64,000 nt of DNA from Leisingera sp. ANG1 (GTDB lineage: Bacteria > Pseudomonadota > Alphaproteobacteria > Rhodobacterales > Rhodobacteraceae). Below are positions 34,934-44,701 of the stretch, in pieces. The notes beneath the pieces are model-generated. The model saw only the letters and a program-made list of their open reading frames with translations. It did not search any database and was not told the DNA's origin. Position numbers and translations under genes: made by a program. Position 1 is the first letter of the stretch. Each line of letters opens with the position of its first letter. The stretch covers positions 1 through 64,000 of the forward strand of contig NZ_AFCF02000009.1 in the NCBI RefSeq assembly GCF_000203975.2, in the 5' to 3' direction.

Positions 34934-36436
34934 ATGCCCCATTCCGATATCCTCACCGCTGCTGGCTTGACCCAGGCCGAACTGACCGGCGGCAGCCTGA
35001 CTGTCACCACGCCGGTGGACGGCAGTGAAATTGCCCGCCTGAAAACCCATTCCATAGCGGAGGCCGAAGCGCAGATCGCCGCCGCCAAATCCGCGTTCAA
35101 ATCCTGGCGCCTGGTGCCGGCTCCGCGCCGCGGCGAGCTGGTCCGCCTGCTGGGTGACGAACTGCGCAAGGAAAAAGAAAACCTGGGCCGCCTCGTCACC
35201 CTGGAATGCGGCAAGATCTACCAGGAGGGCCTGGGCGAAGTGCAGGAGATGATCGACATCTGCGACTTTGCGGTGGGTCTTTCGCGCCAGCTTTACGGTC
35301 TGACCATCGCCTCCGAACGTCCCGGCCACGCGATGCGCGAAAGCTGGCACCCGATGGGCACCTGCGGCATCATCACCGCCTTCAACTTCCCCGTCGCCCC
35401 CTGGTGCTGGAACGCAGCACTTGCGCTGGTCTGCGGCGATCCGGTGATCTGGAAACCGTCGGAGAAAACCCCGCTCACCGCCCTTGCCGTGCAGAAAATC
35501 TGCGACCGCGCCATGGCGGCCTTCGGCGGGGACGCACCAGAGGGCCTGATTCAAGTGCTGATCGGCGAGCGTGACCTGGGCGAGGCGCTGACCGCCTCCA
35601 AGGACGTCGCCATCATCTCCGCTACCGGCTCTGTCCCGATGGGCAAGGCGGTGTCTGCCGATATGTCGAAACGCCTCGGCCGCACCATTCTGGAGCTGGG
35701 CGGCAACAACGCGATGATCGTGGCGCCCTCCGCCGATCTGGAAATGGCCCTGCGCGCCATCGTGTTCTCCGCCGTCGGAACCGCCGGCCAGCGCTGCACC
35801 TCGCTCCGCCGCCTGATCGTGCACGAGGACATCTATGACCAGCTGATCCCCCGACTGATCAAAGCCTACGAGGGCCTGCCCATCGGCGACCCGCTGGCCG
35901 ACGGCACACTGGTCGGCCCGCTGATCGACGGCGCGGCACTGGACGCGATGACCAGCGCGCTGGGGCGCGCCCAGGATGAAGGCGGCACCGTGCACGGCGG
36001 CACCCGCGCATTGGCGGACAGCCACGGGGATGCGGCTTATGTGCACCCGGCCATCGTCGAAATGCCCGGCCAGACCGCCATAATGCACACTGAAACCTTT
36101 GCCCCGATCCTTTATGTGGTGAAATACTCAGATCTCGACCAAGCCATTGAAATGCAGAACGAAGTGCCGCAAGGCCTCAGCTCCTGCATCTTCTCCACCG
36201 ACGTGCGCGAATGTGAATATTTCCTCTCGGCAGCAGGCTCCGACTGCGGTATTGCCAACGTGAACATCGGCCCTTCCGGCGCTGAAATCGGCGGCGCGTT
36301 CGGGGGCGAGAAGGAGACGGGCGGCGGCCGCGAAAGCGGCTCCGACGCCTGGAAAGGGTACATGCGCCGGCAGACCAACACCGTGAACTATTCGCGCGAG
36401 CTGCCGCTTGCTCAGGGGATCAAGTTTGACATCTGA
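34934..36436 (+). CDS. ALDH7-type aldehyde dehydrogenase (aminoadipate semialdehyde dehydrogenase-like)
   Basis: 500 aa. NAD-dependent aldehyde dehydrogenase with TAFNFPVAPWCWNAALAL, WKPSEKTPLTA, RTILELGGNNAMIV (base Glu) and VGTAGQRCTSLRRL (catalytic Cys). The ELGGNN and GQRCTS forms are those of the ALDH7/AmaB branch, which oxidises alpha-aminoadipate semialdehyde/piperideine-6-carboxylate in lysine and pipecolate breakdown. An FAD amine oxidase overlapping its 3' end fits that pathway. No saccharopine dehydrogenase is in the window. Confidence 0.85.
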   Translation: MPHSDILTAAGLTQAELTGGSLTVTTPVDGSEIARLKTHSIAEAEAQIAAAKSAFKSWRLVPAPRRGELVRLLGDELRKEKENLGRLVTLECGKIYQEGLGEVQEMIDICDFAVGLSRQLYGLTIASERPGHAMRESWHPMGTCGIITAFNFPVAPWCWNAALALVCGDPVIWKPSEKTPLTALAVQKICDRAMAAFGGDAPEGLIQVLIGERDLGEALTASKDVAIISATGSVPMGKAVSADMSKRLGRTILELGGNNAMIVAPSADLEMALRAIVFSAVGTAGQRCTSLRRLIVHEDIYDQLIPRLIKAYEGLPIGDPLADGTLVGPLIDGAALDAMTSALGRAQDEGGTVHGGTRALADSHGDAAYVHPAIVEMPGQTAIMHTETFAPILYVVKYSDLDQAIEMQNEVPQGLSSCIFSTDVRECEYFLSAAGSDCGIANVNIGPSGAEIGGAFGGEKETGGGRESGSDAWKGYMRRQTNTVNYSRELPLAQGIKFDI

Positions 36437-37697
36437 TCTGGCGTCCTGCCTCTGGCACCAAACCTGCCAGGAAAACCCCGCCTTCCTGGAGCTTTCCGGG
36501 GAGGCTGAAGCGGATCTGGTGGTGATCGGAGGCGGCTATACCGGCTGCTCCGCCGCGCTTAAAGCCGCCGAAATGGGTGCCTCTGTCAATCTGATCGAAG
36601 CGGACGAGATCGGCAGCGGCGGTTCGGGGCGCAACGTGGGGCTGGCCAATGCCGGCCTCTGGCTGCCGCCCGAGGACATCAACGCCGCACTGGGCACCGG
36701 GACCGGCAACCGCCTGTCAGGCCTGCTGGCCGGCGCGCCGCAGATGGTGTTTGACCTGATCGAAAAACACGCCATCCAGTGCGAGCCGGAGCGCAGCGGC
36801 ACCCTGCACTGCGCCCATGCGCCTTCAGGCCTGAAAGACTTGCAGCGCCGCCACGCCCAGCTCACCGCCATCGGCGCACCGGTAGAGTTGCTGTCGCGCG
36901 AAGAAACCATCCAGCGCACCGGATCCGAAGCCGTGCACGGCGCGCTGTTCGACCCGCGCGCGGGCACCATCCAGCCGCTGGCCTATGTGCGCGGCCTCGC
37001 CCGCGCTGCCGCCACGGCGGGCGCGCAGCTGCACCCCCATTCCCCCGCCACAGCCATCAGCCGCGAAGGCTCTGCCTGGCATGTGGCAACGCCCAAGGGC
37101 AGCCTCCGCGCCAAGCATCTGATCATGGCCACAAACGCCTATGCCCGCGAAATCTCCGGCTACACCGCGCCGCAGGTTATCCCGGTGCATTACTTCCAGG
37201 CCGCCACCGATCCGCTGCCCGCATCCCTGCTGAAAAAAATCCTTCCGGGCAAGGAAGGCTGCTGGGACACCGCGCTGGTGATGTCGTCGTGGCGGCTGGA
37301 TCAAGCCGGGCGGCTGGCGATCGGCGGCATGGGCGCGCTCAACCATTTCGGCAGCGCCCTGCACCGCAGCTGGCTGCCGCGCAAGCTGGCAGCGCTCTAT
37401 CCTGAGCTGAAGGATGTGAAACTGCACAGCCACTGGCACGGCCGCATCGCCATGACCACCGAACACCTGCCCAAGATCCTGGACCTGCAAGGCGGCTATG
37501 CCTGTTTCGGCTACTCCGGCCGCGGCATCGGCCCCGGCACCCTGTTCGGGGCTGCCATGGCCGAGGCGCTGCTGACCGGAGACTCAGCCTGCCTGCCGGT
37601 GCCGCCCGCCAAGGGTCACAGCCTGCCGTTCGCAGGTCTGCGCAGCGCCTATTACGAGACTGGCGCCACGCTCACCCATCTGATCAGCGACAGATAA
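36426..37697 (+). CDS. FAD-dependent amine/amino-acid oxidoreductase (DAO family)
   Basis: 423 aa. N-terminal FAD-binding motif DLVVIGGGYTGCSAALKAAE with the acidic end of strand two (LIEADEIGSGGSGRNVGLAN), and a C-terminal FAD-contacting GYSGRGIGPGTLFG. DAO-family enzymes oxidise secondary or primary amines such as sarcosine, gamma-glutamylputrescine or L-pipecolate. Pairing with the ALDH7-type enzyme makes L-pipecolate or a related lysine derivative plausible. The TTG start at 36426 has AGGGGA six bases upstream and overlaps the ALDH stop by 11 bases. Confidence 0.82.
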   Translation: MTSDLASCLWHQTCQENPAFLELSGEAEADLVVIGGGYTGCSAALKAAEMGASVNLIEADEIGSGGSGRNVGLANAGLWLPPEDINAALGTGTGNRLSGLLAGAPQMVFDLIEKHAIQCEPERSGTLHCAHAPSGLKDLQRRHAQLTAIGAPVELLSREETIQRTGSEAVHGALFDPRAGTIQPLAYVRGLARAAATAGAQLHPHSPATAISREGSAWHVATPKGSLRAKHLIMATNAYAREISGYTAPQVIPVHYFQAATDPLPASLLKKILPGKEGCWDTALVMSSWRLDQAGRLAIGGMGALNHFGSALHRSWLPRKLAALYPELKDVKLHSHWHGRIAMTTEHLPKILDLQGGYACFGYSGRGIGPGTLFGAAMAEALLTGDSACLPVPPAKGHSLPFAGLRSAYYETGATLTHLISDR

Positions 37698-37879
37698 AGG
37701 GCAACCCCATGCGCGGAACAAGGCCGAAGGCCGCCGCGCATCGCCGGCGCGCGCCCACGCGGCGGCGATTTGGCTGAGCCAGGCGTTTCGCCGGCAGGTT
37801 CTACGGATTTGGCCGGCATAAACTGCCAGACACAACCGCCGGGATCGCCCCCGCGCGCGCCGTCAATACGCGGCTTGCT
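37698..37879. other. Short intergenic stretch with no recognised gene
   Basis: 182 very GC-rich bases between convergent genes, with several CGCCGGCGCG-type stretches. No ORF here resembles a protein family; possible repeat sequence. Serves as the shared 3' region of the oxidoreductase gene and znuA. Confidence 0.3.
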
Positions 37880-39049
37880 TCACTTGCAGCCGGCAATCGC
37901 CGCGCCAATCTCTTGCAACAGCGCCGGATAGAACTGCGGCCCCGGTTCCAGCCCCGCCCCCAGCGGATCCAGCACAGCGGTGCCGGCCGCGGTGCCGTCC
38001 AGCACGGTGGCAACCAGCCCCGGGTTGAACTGCGGTTCCGAGAACACGCAAGCCACTTTCAGCTCCGCCACCACATCCCGGATTTCCGCAACCCGTGCCG
38101 GGCTGGGCTTCACTGCGTCGCTCAGCGAGATCGCCCCGGCCGCGCTCAGGCTAAAGCCTTGCTCGAAATACTGATAGGCGTCATGGAACACGATGAACGG
38201 CTTGGCCCGGAAAGGTTCCAGCGTGGCCGAAACGCTTGCCACGGTTTCCGCGATCTCCTGCTTGCCGGCCTCAGCATTCGCCCGGTAAGCGGCAGCGTTG
38301 TCCGGGTCGTGCTCTGCCAGCTCCTCTGCGATCACATCCAGCCAGGCCTGCGCATTGGCCGGCAGCAGCCAGGCATGCGGGTCGGCACCCTCATGGTGAT
38401 GTCCGTGGGCATCGGCGTGATCTTCTTGGCCGTGCTCTCCGGCATGTTCCTCGTGATCATGCCCTTCGTGGCCATCATGACCCGCATGGTCGTCATGGCC
38501 TTCAGCGTGGTCTTCATGCCCGTGGTCTTCGTGATCATCATGGCCCGCATGCGCAGCTGCTTCAGCATGCTCCGCATGACCATGATCGCCGTGGCCGTCA
38601 TGATCTGCATGATCCTCATGCCCGCTGTGGTCATCGTGATCGCCATGCTCCTCCTGATCATCATGCGCATGTGCCTCAAACCGGGCTCCTTCACGGAACG
38701 GCAGCACCGTGGTGCCTTCGCTTTCCAGCAGCTCGATCCGGTGCGCATCACCGGCCAGTTCCTCCAACGGACCTTCCAGCCAAGGGGTCAGAGCTCCCCC
38801 CAGCCAAAACACCACATCCGCTTGGTCCAACGCCCGCGCCTCGGAGGGGCGCATCGCATAGCCATGCGGCGAAGCGCCCGGCGGCACCACAAGGGCCGGC
38901 TCGCCCAGACCCTGCATCACCCGCGCCACCAGCCCGTGCACCGGCGCGATATCCGCCGCCACTTGCGGCACCTCTGCCACCGCGGCCCCTGCCCCCGCCA
39001 GCAAAGCCACCACCGCTGCACCGCATTTCAAAACGCCAGATTTCCGCAT
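37880..39049 (-). CDS. znuA: ZnuA zinc-binding protein with a very long His/Asp/Glu loop
   Basis: 389 aa from ATG 39049. Periplasmic receptor of the zinc ABC importer (cluster A-I). Signal peptide ends near AVAEVPQV. Metal ligands of the family: APVHGLVARVM (His), GASPHGYAMRPSEA, ADPHAWLLPANAQ and the late FSEPQFNPG region. Between about residues 125 and 230 lies a roughly 100-residue loop made almost only of His, Asp, Glu, Gly and Ala, far longer than in typical ZnuA. GGGGCG precedes this ATG; ATG 39061 overlaps the candidate Zur box and has no ribosome site. Divergent from zur-znuCB. Confidence 0.92.
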   Translation of the reverse strand: MRKSGVLKCGAAVVALLAGAGAAVAEVPQVAADIAPVHGLVARVMQGLGEPALVVPPGASPHGYAMRPSEARALDQADVVFWLGGALTPWLEGPLEELAGDAHRIELLESEGTTVLPFREGARFEAHAHDDQEEHGDHDDHSGHEDHADHDGHGDHGHAEHAEAAAHAGHDDHEDHGHEDHAEGHDDHAGHDGHEGHDHEEHAGEHGQEDHADAHGHHHEGADPHAWLLPANAQAWLDVIAEELAEHDPDNAAAYRANAEAGKQEIAETVASVSATLEPFRAKPFIVFHDAYQYFEQGFSLSAAGAISLSDAVKPSPARVAEIRDVVAELKVACVFSEPQFNPGLVATVLDGTAAGTAVLDPLGAGLEPGPQFYPALLQEIGAAIAGCK

Positions 39050-39060
39050 GTCGCGCCCCA

Positions 39061-39112
39061 TGTAATCTTATAACATCACGCCGCTTGATAAACGTCATAA
39101 CATAACATATCA
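39061..39112. promoter_or_regulatory. Candidate Zur boxes in the znuA/zur divergent gap
   Basis: TGTAATCTTATAACATCACG (39061-39080) is an imperfect palindrome centred on TTATAA, close in form to Zur boxes described for alphaproteobacteria. A second AT-rich element (39086-39112) has TGATA / TATCA ends around CATAACATAACAT. Both lie between znuA and zur, so zinc-dependent autoregulation and uptake control are expected. Confidence 0.6.
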
Positions 39113-39150
39113 AGAGGCAAATCCGCCGCCGCGCAGAAGGACCCCCGCAT

Positions 39151-39633
39151 ATGGATTCCATCGGCTTTGCCCCGCACGACCACACGAGCTGCATCCAGGA
39201 CGGGATTGCCGCTGTGGACGCCCAATGCCGGGCAGAAGGCCTGCAGTTCACCCCGGTCCGGCGCCGGGTACTGGAAATCCTGCTGCAGGAGCACCGCGCG
39301 CTGGGGGCTTATGAAATCCTCGACCGGCTGCGCGAGGAGGGGCTTGGCTCGCAGCCGCCCGTCGCCTACCGCGCGCTGGATTTCCTGGTGAAAAACGGCT
39401 TTGCCCATAAGATCGAGCGGCTGAATGCCTTCATCGCCTGCACCCATCCGGGCGAAAGCCACGCGCCGGTCTTCCTGATCTGCCGCGCCTGCGACGCCGT
39501 GGCGGAGGCGCAGCGCGAACCCACACAGGGCCAGCTTGGCGAGGCCGCCCGCGACGCCGGTTTTGTGATTGAGCGCGCGGTGATCGAGGCCGAGGGCCTA
39601 TGCCCGAAATGCCAAGAGAAGCCCGCCGCATGA
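39151..39633 (+). CDS. zur: Zur zinc-responsive Fur-family repressor
   Basis: 160 aa. Fur-family repressor that shuts off zinc uptake when zinc is sufficient. Winged helix: FTPVRRRVLEILLQEHRALGAYEILDRL and PPVAYRALDFLVKNGFAHKIERLNAF (the YRALDFLxxxGxxHK form of Zur). Metal sites: ACTHPGESHAP, CRACD and the C-terminal CPKC, which give the structural Cys4 zinc. Four-base overlap with znuC (ATGA), so repressor and transporter are co-transcribed. Confidence 0.94.
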   Translation: MDSIGFAPHDHTSCIQDGIAAVDAQCRAEGLQFTPVRRRVLEILLQEHRALGAYEILDRLREEGLGSQPPVAYRALDFLVKNGFAHKIERLNAFIACTHPGESHAPVFLICRACDAVAEAQREPTQGQLGEAARDAGFVIERAVIEAEGLCPKCQEKPAA

Positions 39634-40388
39634 GCAGCCTGATCTCCCTCGACGGCCTCACGGTGGCGCATGGCGGCAACACGGTGCTGTCCGGCGTCAG
39701 CCTGTCGATAGCTCCCGGCGAGATCGTTACCGTGGTCGGCCCCAACGGCTCCGGCAAGTCCACTCTCTTGCGCAGCGTGATCGGCGCACAGAAGCCTGCG
39801 CGCGGCACCATCACCCGGGCGCCGGGGCTGCGGATCGGCTATGTGCCGCAGAAACTGCACATCGACCCCACCCTGCCGCTGACCGTGCGCCGCTTCCTAA
39901 GCCTGCCGGACCGGGTATCTGACACCCGTGCCGCGGAGGCATTGGAGCAGGCCGGCGCCGGAAATCTGGCAGCGCGGCAGATGTCCGGCCTGTCCGGCGG
40001 CCAGTTCCAGCGGGTGCTGCTGGCCCGCGCGCTGCTGTGCAATCCGCAGCTGCTGATCCTGGACGAGGCCACCCAAGGGCTGGACCAGCCCGGCTCCGCC
40101 GCCTTTTACCAGCGCATCGAAAAGGTCCGGCAGGAGCTGGGCTGCGCGGTGCTGATGGTCAGCCACGAGCTGCATGTGGTGATGGCGGCCTCCGACCGGG
40201 TGATCTGCCTCAACGGCCACGTCTGCTGCGAGGGCGCGCCAGAGCATGTCGCCTCCGCCCCGGAATACCGGGCGCTGTTCGGCACCGGCACCCAAGGCGC
40301 GCTGGCGCTTTACCGGCATGAGCACAATCACAGCCATGATCACGGCTGCGAACATGATCACGGGCATCATCACGAGGCTGCCGAATGA
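39630..40388 (+). CDS. znuC: ZnuC zinc ABC transporter ATPase
   Basis: 252 aa. Walker A VVGPNGSGKSTLL, signature LSGGQFQRVLLARAL, Walker B LLILDEATQGLD and the switch VSHELHVVM. The C-terminal ~20 residues are His-rich (YRHEHNHSHDHGCEHDHG), an unusual tail that may bind cytosolic zinc. ATG 39630 chosen for the ATGA overlap with zur. Overlaps znuB by four bases. Confidence 0.93.
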   Translation: MSSLISLDGLTVAHGGNTVLSGVSLSIAPGEIVTVVGPNGSGKSTLLRSVIGAQKPARGTITRAPGLRIGYVPQKLHIDPTLPLTVRRFLSLPDRVSDTRAAEALEQAGAGNLAARQMSGLSGGQFQRVLLARALLCNPQLLILDEATQGLDQPGSAAFYQRIEKVRQELGCAVLMVSHELHVVMAASDRVICLNGHVCCEGAPEHVASAPEYRALFGTGTQGALALYRHEHNHSHDHGCEHDHGHHHEAAE

Positions 40389-41191
40389 CCTTGCTGGACG
40401 ATTTCCTGATCCGTGCCGCGCTGGCGGGCATCGGCGTGGCGCTGGCCGCGGCGCCTCTGGGCTGTTTTGTGGTCTGGCGCCGGATGGCCTATTTCGGCGA
40501 TGCCACCGCGCATGCCTCGATCCTCGGCGTGGCGCTGGCGCTCAGTTTTGACGTCTCGGTCTTTGCCGGGGTGCTGGCGACCGCGCTGGCAATGGCTACT
40601 ACGGTTTCGGCTTTGGCGGGCCGCGGCTACGCCATGGACACCCTGCTGGGTGTGCTGGCGCACTCCTCGCTCGCCTTCGGCCTGGTCGCGGTCTCCTTTC
40701 TGCAGGGGGTGCGGATCGACCTGATGGCTTATCTGTTCGGCGATATCCTGGCGGTGGGCCGCGGTGATCTGGCGGTGATCTGGGGCGGCGCGGTGCTGGT
40801 TCTGGCGCTGTTGTGGTGGCGCTGGTCGGCGCTGCTGACGGCAACCCTGAACCCGGATCTGGCCCATGCCGCCGGCATTGACCCCCGGCGCGAGCAGATG
40901 GTGCTGACCATTGCGCTGGCGCTGGTGGTGGCGGTTGCGATCAAGGTCGTCGGCGTGCTGCTGATTGCAGCGATGCTGCTGATACCGGCCGCTGCAGCGC
41001 GGCCCTTTGCCGCCACGCCGGAACGGATGGCGGCCATTGCGGCGCTGCTGGGCATGCTGTCGGCTGCCGGCGGCTTGCAGCTGGCCTTTGCGCTGGACAC
41101 CCCCGCTGGACCCAGCATCGTCTGTCTGGCTGCAGGCCTTTTTGCCGCCACCAGCCTCGCCGGTCTGCTGCTGCGGCGCAGCCGCGGCTGA
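40385..41191 (+). CDS. znuB: ZnuB zinc ABC transporter permease
   Basis: 268 aa, about eight membrane segments. ABC-3 family metal permease: CFVVWRRMAYFGDATAHASILGVALA near the N-terminus, YLFGDILAV, and IKVVGVLLIAAMLLIPAAAAR, which are characteristic of ZnuB. Last gene of zur-znuC-znuB. Confidence 0.94.
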   Translation: MTLLDDFLIRAALAGIGVALAAAPLGCFVVWRRMAYFGDATAHASILGVALALSFDVSVFAGVLATALAMATTVSALAGRGYAMDTLLGVLAHSSLAFGLVAVSFLQGVRIDLMAYLFGDILAVGRGDLAVIWGGAVLVLALLWWRWSALLTATLNPDLAHAAGIDPRREQMVLTIALALVVAVAIKVVGVLLIAAMLLIPAAAARPFAATPERMAAIAALLGMLSAAGGLQLAFALDTPAGPSIVCLAAGLFAATSLAGLLLRRSRG

Positions 41192-41268
41192 TGTTTCTAG
41201 CTGCTGGCACGGCTTGACCGGGCTCCAGGCCAGCCGCACGGCAATCCGCTTGCCTGCAAGCTGCAGCC

Positions 41269-43554
41269 TCAGCTGCCGGTGCGCTGCAGGTCCGGAGCGC
41301 CGGTCCATTTGCTGATCGCCTCGGTCAGCGCTTTCTTGTTGATCGGCTTGCTCAGGAAATCATCCATCCCGGCCTGCAGGCACTTTTCCCGGTGCGACTG
41401 CAGCGCATTGGCCGTAAGCGCCACAATCGGGCATTTGCTGCCGCCGTTCTCGGCCTCGATCCGGCGCATCTCTGCAGTGGCCTCAAGCCCGTCCATCTCC
41501 GGCATCATCATGTCCATCAGAACGATGTCGGGCCGCGCAGCCTCAAACTGGGCAACGGCCTCAAGACCGTTCCTGGCGATGCTGATGTCCAGCGGCGCGT
41601 TTTTCAGCATCTTGGTCACAACCAGCTGGTTGGTGCGGTTGTCCTCTGCCAGGAGCAGTTTCAGCCGCTGCTCCGGCGGCTCGCTGCCGCGTTCCTGGTT
41701 TGCATCAGGTTCCGCCGTCTGGAGAGGCAGGCTCAGCACCCGGTCCAGCACCTGCCGCAGCTGCACAGACCGCACCGGTTTCAAAGCAAACTCACAGGCG
41801 CCGATGGCCTCGCAATCCGACCGGCTTAGCGCATGCTCAACCGACGACAGGATAATCAGCGGCACGGTTTCAAATCCCGGCATCGCCCGGATCCGCGCCG
41901 CCAGCGCGCGCCCGTCCATGGCCGGCATCTGGAAATCCAGAATCACAAAATCAAAACGTCGGCCGTCCAGCTGCGCATCGGCCAGGATCTCCAACCCCTC
42001 ATGCGCCGAGGCCGCCAGCGTGCAGGACACACCCCAGGCGCTCAGCCGTTCGGACAGGATCACCCGGTTCAGCTCCAGATCGTCGACCAGCAGCCCGTGC
42101 AGCCCGGAAAAGTTCTGCGGGCTGCCCTGCGGAACCGCAGCCGCCTGGCTGCCGGGCCGCAAGGGGAGCTCAATGGTAAAGACCGATCCTTCGCCCGGAA
42201 CTGACTCCACCTGCACCGATCCGCCCATCAGCGAAAGCAGCTGCGACGAGATCGCCAGCCCCAGTCCGGTGCCCTCAAAGTTGCGGGTGGCGGCGTTGTC
42301 GGCCTGCTCGAAGGCCCGGAAAATCTTGCCGATGCGGTCCGCCTCAATGCCGACCCCGGTGTCACGCACCCGCAGCTGCAGCAGATGGCTGCCGGACTCC
42401 TGCGCCTTCCCGGTCACCTCGATATAGACATAGCCTTCGCGGGTGAACTTGACCGCATTGCCCGCCACATTGGTAATCACCTGCCGGATCCGGCCCGCGT
42501 CGCCCTCAAAGACCTCGGGCAGCGCCGGGTCATAGCGCATGGTGATCTCGACGCCCTTTTCCGCCGCCTTCGGTGACAGCAGGGTCACCACATCCTCCAC
42601 CGCGGTCTGCAGATTGAAGGGCTCGATGGCGAACTCGACCTTGCCGGCCTCGATCTTGGAGAAATTCAGAATGTCATTGATGATCGTCAGCAGCGCCGAG
42701 CCGGACTTGGCAATGGTCTCTGCATACATCTGCTGATCATCATCCAGCTCGGTTTCCTGCAGCAGTTCCGCCATGCCGATCACCCCGTTCATCGGGGTGC
42801 GGATCTCATGGCTCATATTGGCAAGAAACTCTGATTTCGCCCGATTGGCGATATCTGCAGACTCCCGCGCCTGCTCCATCGCAAACTCGCGCTCGTCGCG
42901 CTCGGCAAAGGTCTCCTCCAGCACGCCGACCGAGAAATCCAGCGCCCGGAACTCGCGCGAGGCGTACCAGGGCAGCCTTTGCGCCGGGCTGCGCAGGCCG
43001 GAAATCGCGTCCGACATCCGCTTGTGGATCATCTGCAGCGGACGCAGTGCCAGCCCGTGCACCAGCAGCAGAACCAGCAGCGACAACACCAGCACCGGCA
43101 CCACCGTCCAGATGATGATCTGACGCACCGAAGCCGCCACCAGCGCCTCGCCTTCCTGGGTCGACCATTCGACCACCATGGTGCCAAAAACCGCGCCTTC
43201 CAGCTCAATCGGGCGTTCATACATCACCCGGCCGCCTTCGGGCGGAGCACCGGCGGCTTCCGCCGACGCCAGCATCTTGCCTGCCGGGCTGCGGATCTGG
43301 ATGGAGACAATTTGCGGCTTGCGGGTGACGGCCTCAATGAGGCCGGTTTCCAGCACCGGCACATCCTCGACAATAATCGATTCCAGCATCAGACCGCTCA
43401 GCAGCGACACCGTCAGGTCCGCCTGCTCCGCCAACTGCTTTTCCAGCCGCTGCGCCTCCTGGCGCTGCGCCAGATCGCCGACCACAAAGCCGACCGCCGA
43501 GGCCGCCAGCAAGAGCGACAGCACGATCTGGAAAAGGATGCTTGTACGTTTCAT
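41269..43554 (-). CDS. Hybrid histidine kinase with two receiver domains
   Basis: 761 aa. TM1 about 7-25, a periplasmic sensor about 26-144, TM2 about 145-167, HAMP-like linker, then HisKA with [19 protein letters not shown] (phospho-His249) and HATPase motifs [42 protein letters not shown]. Two receivers follow with phospho-Asp candidates Asp540 (VILDFQMP) and Asp681 ([13 protein letters not shown]). No HPt domain is present. It lies 17 bases after the PhnD-like gene in the same operon, so the binding protein may deliver a signal to the periplasmic domain (inference). Confidence 0.92.
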   Translation of the reverse strand: MKRTSILFQIVLSLLLAASAVGFVVGDLAQRQEAQRLEKQLAEQADLTVSLLSGLMLESIIVEDVPVLETGLIEAVTRKPQIVSIQIRSPAGKMLASAEAAGAPPEGGRVMYERPIELEGAVFGTMVVEWSTQEGEALVAASVRQIIIWTVVPVLVLSLLVLLLVHGLALRPLQMIHKRMSDAISGLRSPAQRLPWYASREFRALDFSVGVLEETFAERDEREFAMEQARESADIANRAKSEFLANMSHEIRTPMNGVIGMAELLQETELDDDQQMYAETIAKSGSALLTIINDILNFSKIEAGKVEFAIEPFNLQTAVEDVVTLLSPKAAEKGVEITMRYDPALPEVFEGDAGRIRQVITNVAGNAVKFTREGYVYIEVTGKAQESGSHLLQLRVRDTGVGIEADRIGKIFRAFEQADNAATRNFEGTGLGLAISSQLLSLMGGSVQVESVPGEGSVFTIELPLRPGSQAAAVPQGSPQNFSGLHGLLVDDLELNRVILSERLSAWGVSCTLAASAHEGLEILADAQLDGRRFDFVILDFQMPAMDGRALAARIRAMPGFETVPLIILSSVEHALSRSDCEAIGACEFALKPVRSVQLRQVLDRVLSLPLQTAEPDANQERGSEPPEQRLKLLLAEDNRTNQLVVTKMLKNAPLDISIARNGLEAVAQFEAARPDIVLMDMMMPEMDGLEATAEMRRIEAENGGSKCPIVALTANALQSHREKCLQAGMDDFLSKPINKKALTEAISKWTGAPDLQRTGS

Positions 43555-43571
43555 AATCTCAACGCGGCGCT

Positions 43572-44468
43572 CTAGAAGGCCAGGCTGCGCTCCATCGCCC
43601 GGCGGATAATGTCATAATCCTGATCGTCCCCCAGCAGGAAGCCGTTCTTCGAAATCCGGCGCACGATCTCCTCGTTTTCCGAGGACAGCATCACCTTGCG
43701 CATCGCTTCCAGCACGTTCTCCGGCATCTCCGGCGACGCCAGCCAGGGCTTGGTCACATTGTCAAAGGAGGCCAGCACCCGGATCGGAACACCCTTGGCA
43801 ATCAGCTTTTTGTAAGTGCTTTCCTTCAGGGCACCCGCGGTGTAGCGGCCCGCGCCCACGGCCTCGCCCACCAGATCATGGCGGCCAAGATAGGCAAATT
43901 CCAGCAGATCGCCGCTGTTGATGCCGGCTTCCAGCAGATGTTCCTGCGCCAGGTAGCGGCCGATGGTCGACAGCTCGTCGCCGAAGGCAAAGCTGAGCCC
44001 GGCCAGGTCCGCAACCGACTGCACCGTGCTGTCGGCATGGACCACGATCACCCCCTTGAACCGCTTCTGGCCGTTCTGGGATTCCATCGCAATGATCCGG
44101 ATCTCAGGGTTTTCCTTCATCACATGCACATAGGACGCCGGGCCGAACCTGGAGAAATCCACTTCGCCGCTGGCCAACTGCCGGATGCCTTCCTCGTATT
44201 CCTTGGCGATCTTCAGCCGGATCGTCACCGGCTCTCCCAGCTCCTCGCTCATCCGTTTGGAGAGGAAGGAGAGAAAGGGCTGGTATTTTTTGACCGTTGC
44301 GGTTGGTTTATCCGCCGCATAAGTGCCGAAAACCAGATCTGTTCCGGCCAGACCGGCCGTGGGCAATATGGCCGCCATACAGGCAGCCAGAACCGCGGCG
44401 GCGGCGGCATGCCTCAGCCGTTTCCGGAAAAGCGCAATGATACCAAAGGTCCACTCAAACAGAATCAC
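43572..44468 (-). CDS. PhnD-like phosphate/phosphonate-type periplasmic binding protein
   Basis: 298 aa. N-terminal signal/anchor ([21 protein letters not shown]) and a PhnD-family type-2 binding fold: [54 protein letters not shown] (the GDE-S-S-G pattern), and [13 protein letters not shown]. The GTG at 44468 has AGGAGG eight bases upstream and gives a good signal peptide; the frame extends to ATG 44537 without one. There is no ABC permease or ATPase beside it, only a hybrid kinase, so a sensory and not a transport role is likely (inference). Confidence 0.87.
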   Translation of the reverse strand: MILFEWTFGIIALFRKRLRHAAAAAVLAACMAAILPTAGLAGTDLVFGTYAADKPTATVKKYQPFLSFLSKRMSEELGEPVTIRLKIAKEYEEGIRQLASGEVDFSRFGPASYVHVMKENPEIRIIAMESQNGQKRFKGVIVVHADSTVQSVADLAGLSFAFGDELSTIGRYLAQEHLLEAGINSGDLLEFAYLGRHDLVGEAVGAGRYTAGALKESTYKKLIAKGVPIRVLASFDNVTKPWLASPEMPENVLEAMRKVMLSSENEEIVRRISKNGFLLGDDQDYDIIRRAMERSLAF

Positions 44469-44701
44469 GGTTCTCGCCTCCTGAGTCGCATCGGCTCGCA
44501 CGGCAGGAAGGCCGCGCTTCTTCGTTACATGGCACATGGTTAAGAATACAATGTTAACGCACCTGCAATTCTCGGAAAAATTTTGCGGTTCTTTTATTCT
44601 TCGGCCTCTATATTAACCCTTCAGTAAGGTTTTCGTAATCTTTTAGGCAAATTCGCCTTAATTTCGGAACGACACACTCAGCTGGCCCGACAGGAACCAC
44701 C

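Noticed and set aside
37584-37835. Small minus-strand ORF in the gap before znuA
   Set aside because: It overlaps the 3' end of the oxidoreductase gene, is Arg/Ala-rich and has no family features or ribosome site.
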